DNA from: Bacillota bacterium | GTDB taxonomy: Bacteria; Bacillota; Bacilli; Lactobacillales; Aerococcaceae | Reading direction: 5' to 3' | Assembly: GCA_023442905.1 (NCBI GenBank) | Contig: JAEZWY010000020.1 | Coordinates: 1 to 7,658 of the forward strand | Length of the DNA stretch: 7,658 nt | Shown: in pieces, positions 5,769 through 7,658 of the stretch | Layout: every line of letters begins with the position of its first letter | Numbering within the stretch: position 1 is the stretch's first letter | Notes under the pieces: generated by a model | Seen by the model: the letters and a program-made list of their open reading frames with translations, nothing else | Databases searched by the model: none | Told to the model about the DNA's origin: nothing | Translations under genes and position numbers: made by a program

Positions 5769-6314
5769 ATGGCAAAATATTCACTAGAATTTAAATTGGA
5801 AATTGTAAAACATTATCTGGGGAACTATGGTGGCTACCTAGCGGTAGCAAAGAAATATAATATACAAGATTCTATTGTAAGAAGATGGGTTAATAGCTAT
5901 CAACAATTTGGAATCGAAGGACTGAAACGTAGTAAGAATCAAACTCATTACTCTGTTGATTTTAAGCTTAGTGCTGTAAAATTATATGAAACAACAGAGA
6001 TGAGTTATCGAGAAGTAGCCAATTCATTAGGGATGAATAACCCTAGTTTAATTTGTAATTGGCGCACTACTATCCTCAAGAAAGGCGCCGATGACTTATC
6101 AGAACAGAGAGGTAGGCCACCGAAAATGGGTAGACGGAAGAAAGCTGATAAGAAAGTATTTCAGGATCCAAAGAATATAACTAGAGAAGATGTAAACGCT
6201 GAGCGTCTGAGACAACTTGAAAACGAAAATCGTGATTTGAGAATCGAGAATGAATTTTTAAAGGAATTAGGGAGATTGCAGGAAGCAGAGAAACAGCAAC
6301 AAAGAAACAAATAG
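5769..6314 (+). CDS. IS3-family transposase OrfA (DNA-binding subunit)
   Basis: A 181-residue protein with two helix-turn-helix units: residues about 1-56 (YSLEFKLEIVKHYL ... LAVAKKYNI ... VRRWVNSYQQFGIEGL) and 61-110 (YSVDFKLSAVKLYE ... SYREVANSLGMN ... WRTTILKKGADDL). A basic linker RGRPPKMGRRKK (114-125) follows, then a leucine zipper (L150, L157, L164 with N154 and N161 between). In this family OrfA binds the terminal repeats and, alone, tends to act as a regulator of transposition. Ribosomes that do not shift at TTTAAAG end at the TAG at 6312. The ATG is preceded only by GGGGG inside the IRL hairpin, implying weak or conditional translation. No internal stop or decay is seen. Confidence 0.92.
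   Translation: MAKYSLEFKLEIVKHYLGNYGGYLAVAKKYNIQDSIVRRWVNSYQQFGIEGLKRSKNQTHYSVDFKLSAVKLYETTEMSYREVANSLGMNNPSLICNWRTTILKKGADDLSEQRGRPPKMGRRKKADKKVFQDPKNITREDVNAERLRQLENENRDLRIENEFLKELGRLQEAEKQQQRNK
6257..6263 (+). other. Programmed -1 frameshift site TTTAAAG
   Basis: The heptamer T-TTA-AAG fits the X-XXY-YYZ slippery rule in the OrfA frame and lies just inside the open stretch of the -1 frame, which opens at 6254. Slippage joins OrfA residues 1-165 to 316 residues of OrfB, a 481-residue OrfAB that keeps the leucine zipper. No strong stimulatory hairpin is obvious directly downstream. The site fits the family rule; efficiency is unknown. Confidence 0.65.
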
Positions 6315-7213
6315 TTCAAGCAATCTACAATCTCCATAATATTAATAAATTCAAATTAGTTGATATTTTAAGAGTAACTGGTTTTCCAAAGGCAACTTAT
6401 CACTATATTAGGAAGCAATCTAAACGCCCAGACAAGGATAAAGTTTACAAAGATGCTTTACTAGAACTAAGAGAGAAAAATAAAGATTATGGATATAAAA
6501 GACTGACTCCTGAGTTAAAAAAATTAGGCTATCATATAAATCGGAAGAAAGTATTACGCTTAATGCGTGAATTAGGCATTCTTGTAACTGCCTTCTCACA
6601 CAAAAGCAGAAAGTACAAGTCTTATAAGGGAACTGTAGGAAAAGTAGCATCAAATCGTTTAAAACGACGTTTTAACACATCAGTTCCACATCAAAAAATT
6701 ACGACTGATACAACTGAATTCAAATACTATTATACGGACCAGTTAGGCAACACTCAGACTGGGAGACTTTATTTAGATCCTTATATGGATTTATTCAATA
6801 GCGAAATCATCAGTTTTCAAATAACAAAACGATCTAACGGTGAAAGTATGATGGAAGCTTTGAAGACAGCTATAGAACGTACAAATGATTGCATTTTCAG
6901 AAGAACTTTTCATTCTGACCAAGGCTGGGCTTATCAAATGAGACGGTATTCAAAAACTTTAAAAGATAATGATATCTTCCAAAGTATGTCTAGAAAAGGG
7001 AATTGTTATGACAATTCACCAATAGAAAATTTCTTTAGTATACTCAAACAAGAAATGTATTATGGTCGAACTTATCATAGTTTTGAAGAATTGGCTGAAT
7101 CAATTACCAACTATATTAACTATTATAATGAAGAACGAATTAAAGAGAAACTAGGATGGCTAAGCCCCGTCCAGTATCGCAACCAATATACTAATTCCAT
7201 TGTCTTTTCATAG
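6263..7213 (+). CDS. IS3-family transposase OrfB (DDE catalytic part, made as OrfAB)
   Basis: The frame is open from 6254 to the TAG at 7211 and is -1 relative to OrfA. The first ATG is at 6563, inside the conserved region, so synthesis as an OrfAB fusion is expected. The N-terminal part is an HTH_21 type domain (LVDILRVTGFPKATYHYI ... YGYKRLTPELKKLGYHINRKKVLRLMRELGI). The integrase core follows with all catalytic residues: Asp in TTDTTEF (codon 6707), Asp in HSDQGW (6917) and Glu in NSPIENFF (7025). In OrfAB numbering these are D314, D384 and E420, spacing D-69-D-35-E, as in IS3 transposases. The C-terminal INYYNEERIKEKLGWLSPVQY is also typical. Nothing appears broken, so the element may be active. 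Confidence 0.9.
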   Translation, partial: GIREIAGSRETATKKQIVQAIYNLHNINKFKLVDILRVTGFPKATYHYIRKQSKRPDKDKVYKDALLELREKNKDYGYKRLTPELKKLGYHINRKKVLRLMRELGILVTAFSHKSRKYKSYKGTVGKVASNRLKRRFNTSVPHQKITTDTTEFKYYYTDQLGNTQTGRLYLDPYMDLFNSEIISFQITKRSNGESMMEALKTAIERTNDCIFRRTFHSDQGWAYQMRRYSKTLKDNDIFQSMSRKGNCYDNSPIENFFSILKQEMYYGRTYHSFEELAESITNYINYYNEERIKEKLGWLSPVQYRNQYTNSIVFS

Positions 7214-7222
7214 TTTCACATA

Positions 7223-7276
7223 AAGTTTCAATCTATCAAGAGTCGCTCCGCTACTACTCTTGACAGATTGAAATTT
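7223..7276. repeat. Long hairpin after orfB, inside the IS
   Basis: TTTCAATCTATCAAGAGT (7226-7243) pairs with ACTCTTGACAGATTGAAA (7256-7273): 17 of 18 pairs around a 12-nt loop. Three further pairs at the base (one G-U) extend the stem to about 21 bp. No T tract follows on either strand, so it is not a standard terminator. It may stabilise the transposase mRNA 3' end, slow polymerase or serve DNA structure. Confidence 0.7.
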
Positions 7277-7323
7277 ATGAGAAGTATTGTCGACAACAGG
7301 AATTAAGCCAAATTGCATGTATT

Positions 7324-7352
7324 AAAAAAGAGCTGACCAATCGGTCAACTCT
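7324..7352 (-). terminator. Inward-facing terminator at the right end of the IS
   Basis: On the minus strand AGAGTTGACC pairs with GGTCAGCTCT (ten pairs, one T-G wobble) around the loop GATT and runs into T6 (7329-7324). It would stop transcripts entering the element from the right on the strand opposite to the transposase genes, preventing antisense RNA across orfB. Confidence 0.65.
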
Positions 7353-7363
7353 CATAAAATTTA

Positions 7364-7387
7364 GTCTAACTTTTTGGGGCCACTATA
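7364..7387 (-). repeat. Right terminal inverted repeat of the IS (IRR)
   Basis: On the minus strand GGCCCCAAAAAGTTAGAC (7381-7364) matches the IRL core except for one base, with outer TATAGT (7387-7382). It lies 12 bases right of the inward-facing terminator. Confidence 0.8.
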
Positions 7388-7396
7388 GTTTGACCT

Positions 7397-7418
7397 TAGT
7401 GTCTGACGCTATTTTTTT
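7397..7418 (+). terminator. Stranded terminator-like sequence just right of the IS
   Basis: TGACGCT (7404-7410) followed by A and T7 (7412-7418) looks like the 3' arm and tail of an intrinsic terminator. Its best partner is AGCGTTA at 5700-5706, left of the element. A weaker local stem TAGTG-TCTGA-CGCTA (7397-7111 offset: 7397-7401 with 7107-7111 equivalent positions 7407-7411) could act alone. It was probably the pfpI terminator before the insertion. Confidence 0.35.
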
Positions 7419-7451
7419 ATGGATTTTCACACCTTTAGGAGGAAAGATAAA

Positions 7452-7541
7452 ATGAAAAGATGTATGATCGCTATCAAACAACACAGTGTTAACCTTGCGT
7501 TTGTTAACCGGATGATGCATTCAAAAGCTGTCCCGCCTTAA
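7452..7541 (+). CDS. Small ORF, 29 codons, candidate leader peptide ending Pro-Pro
   Basis: ATG at 7452 with AGGAGG nine bases upstream, an excellent initiation signal for so short a frame. The product MKRCMIAIKQHSVNLAFVNR then MMHSKAVPP is basic, has no membrane segment or known motif, and ends in Pro-Pro followed by TAA. Pro-Pro before a stop slows both peptide-bond formation and release, a feature of several known arrest peptides. The stop codon shares its last two bases with a second, very strong RBS, so a ribosome stalled here would cover it. I do not recognise the peptide. Translation is likely from the RBS; a leader role is inferred. An incidental ORF cannot be excluded. Confidence 0.5.
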   Translation: MKRCMIAIKQHSVNLAFVNRMMHSKAVPP

Positions 7542-7553
7542 GGAGGTGATCCT

Positions 7554-7577
7554 TTGTATCTCGGTGCTAGCCGTTAA
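7554..7577 (+). CDS. Seven-codon ORF behind a perfect Shine-Dalgarno sequence
   Basis: TTG at 7554 stands seven bases after GGAGG within AAGGAGGTGATCC, an exact complement of the 16S rRNA 3' end. It reads M(TTG)-Y-L-G-A-S-R and stops at TAA, with TAG directly following. Such a strong RBS before a frame of seven codons and a tandem stop suggests that ribosome loading, rather than the peptide, matters. No in-frame ATG is nearby; a GTG at 7546 lies inside the RBS itself and would give 12 codons, which is less likely. The call rests on the RBS alone. Confidence 0.35.
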   Translation: MYLGASR

Positions 7578-7658
7578 TAGCTAAACATCAAAATATGGAT
7601 CAATAAAAAATACCAAATCATCAACAAGCCTAAAAGCCAACAGTTAGGCAGCATCGTT

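Larger units (their letters stand above)
5715..7387 (+). mobile_element. IS3-family (IS150-group) insertion sequence, apparently complete
   Basis: An element of about 1.67 kb bounded by imperfect inverted repeats and carrying overlapping orfA and orfB in the arrangement of IS3-family elements, with a -1 frameshift between them and a complete DDE triad. The inner 18 bases of the repeats differ at one position; over 24 bases three differ. Outer ends are placed at TG (5715) and TA (7387), so one end departs from the usual TG...CA. I see no 3-4 bp target duplication (GAA on the left, GTT on the right), which may mean decay, recombination or a slightly wrong boundary. It inserted between the pfpI gene and a leader region. 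Confidence 0.85.
7437..7658 (+). promoter_or_regulatory. Leader region with two tandem small ORFs; candidate translation-dependent attenuator
   Basis: From the first RBS to the window edge there is no long ORF, but the region is densely organised: AGGAGG (7437-7442), a 29-codon ORF, a 13-nt perfect anti-16S sequence (7540-7552), a 7-codon ORF, and several pairing options. These are AAGGA/TCCTT around the second RBS (7540-7544 with 7550-7554), TGATCC (7547-7552) with GGATCA (7597-7602), GTTAAC (7488-7493) with GTTAAC (7503-7508), and GCCTAA (7628-7633) with TTAGGC (7644-7649). The controlled gene would lie beyond the right edge. The function is inferred from layout only; I do not recognise a named riboswitch. 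Confidence 0.45.

Noticed and set aside
6420..6653. Minus-strand frame of 77 codons inside orfB
   Set aside because: Lies opposite the HTH_21 part of the transposase, which is clearly the coding frame.
7390..7420. Promoter for the leader ORFs using TTGACC (7390-7395)
   Set aside because: The -35 is good, but the nearest -10-like boxes lie at 14 or 19 bases and consist of T-run sequence, so it is not claimed.
7540..7552. Fragment of a 16S rRNA gene on the minus strand
   Set aside because: Only the 13 anti-Shine-Dalgarno bases match; sequence on both sides departs from 16S rRNA at once, so it reads as a strong RBS.
1..7658. CRISPR array, tRNA or rRNA genes
   Set aside because: No regularly spaced repeats and no tRNA cloverleaf or rRNA sequence recognised on either strand.

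Overview
The window is AT-rich DNA with strong AGGAGG-type ribosome binding sites, TATAAT-like -10 boxes and compact gene spacing. Its gene set is a CidA/LrgA and LrgB-type membrane pair, a two-subunit ThrE-type amino-acid exporter, a deoxynucleoside kinase and IS150-group insertion sequences. This points to a low-GC Firmicute, most likely Lactobacillales. Aerococcus-like is only a guess, because there is no rRNA or housekeeping marker to settle it.

Layout. 1-317: decayed left end of an IS3-family element on the minus strand; its orfA has three in-frame stops. 369-2292 (minus): a three-gene run of a DUF2185 protein, lrgA and lrgB, with a candidate promoter at 2354-2359 and a hairpin from the dead IS that probably terminates it. 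2383-2640 (minus): a very short alpha/beta-hydrolase ORF with its own promoter, RBS and terminator, probably left by an internal deletion. 2766-4066 (minus): two overlapping genes for a split ThrE-type threonine/serine exporter. 4236-4880 (plus): a deoxynucleoside kinase divergent from the exporter. 5163-5678 (plus): a DJ-1/PfpI protein behind a repeat-rich promoter region. 5715-7387: an apparently complete IS3-family (IS150-group) element with orfA, a TTTAAAG slippery heptamer and orfB carrying a DDE triad. 7388-7658: a leader region with two small tandem ORFs. The main gene it serves lies beyond the right edge.

How the parts work together. LrgA and LrgB should form a holin-like membrane system; the co-oriented DUF2185 protein upstream may share their transcript. 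The two ThrE proteins together equal one full-length exporter. The two insertion sequences, one live-looking and one dead, share a design: the terminal repeat is repeated in inverse just before the transposase start, making a hairpin that can terminate incoming transcription and hide the transposase RBS. The live element also has an inward-facing terminator at its right end.

The least ordinary stretch is the right-hand leader. It holds a 29-codon ORF ending Pro-Pro-stop, whose stop codon overlaps a 13-nt exact complement of the 16S rRNA 3' end, followed by a 7-codon ORF. This looks like a translation-dependent attenuator or peptide sensor.
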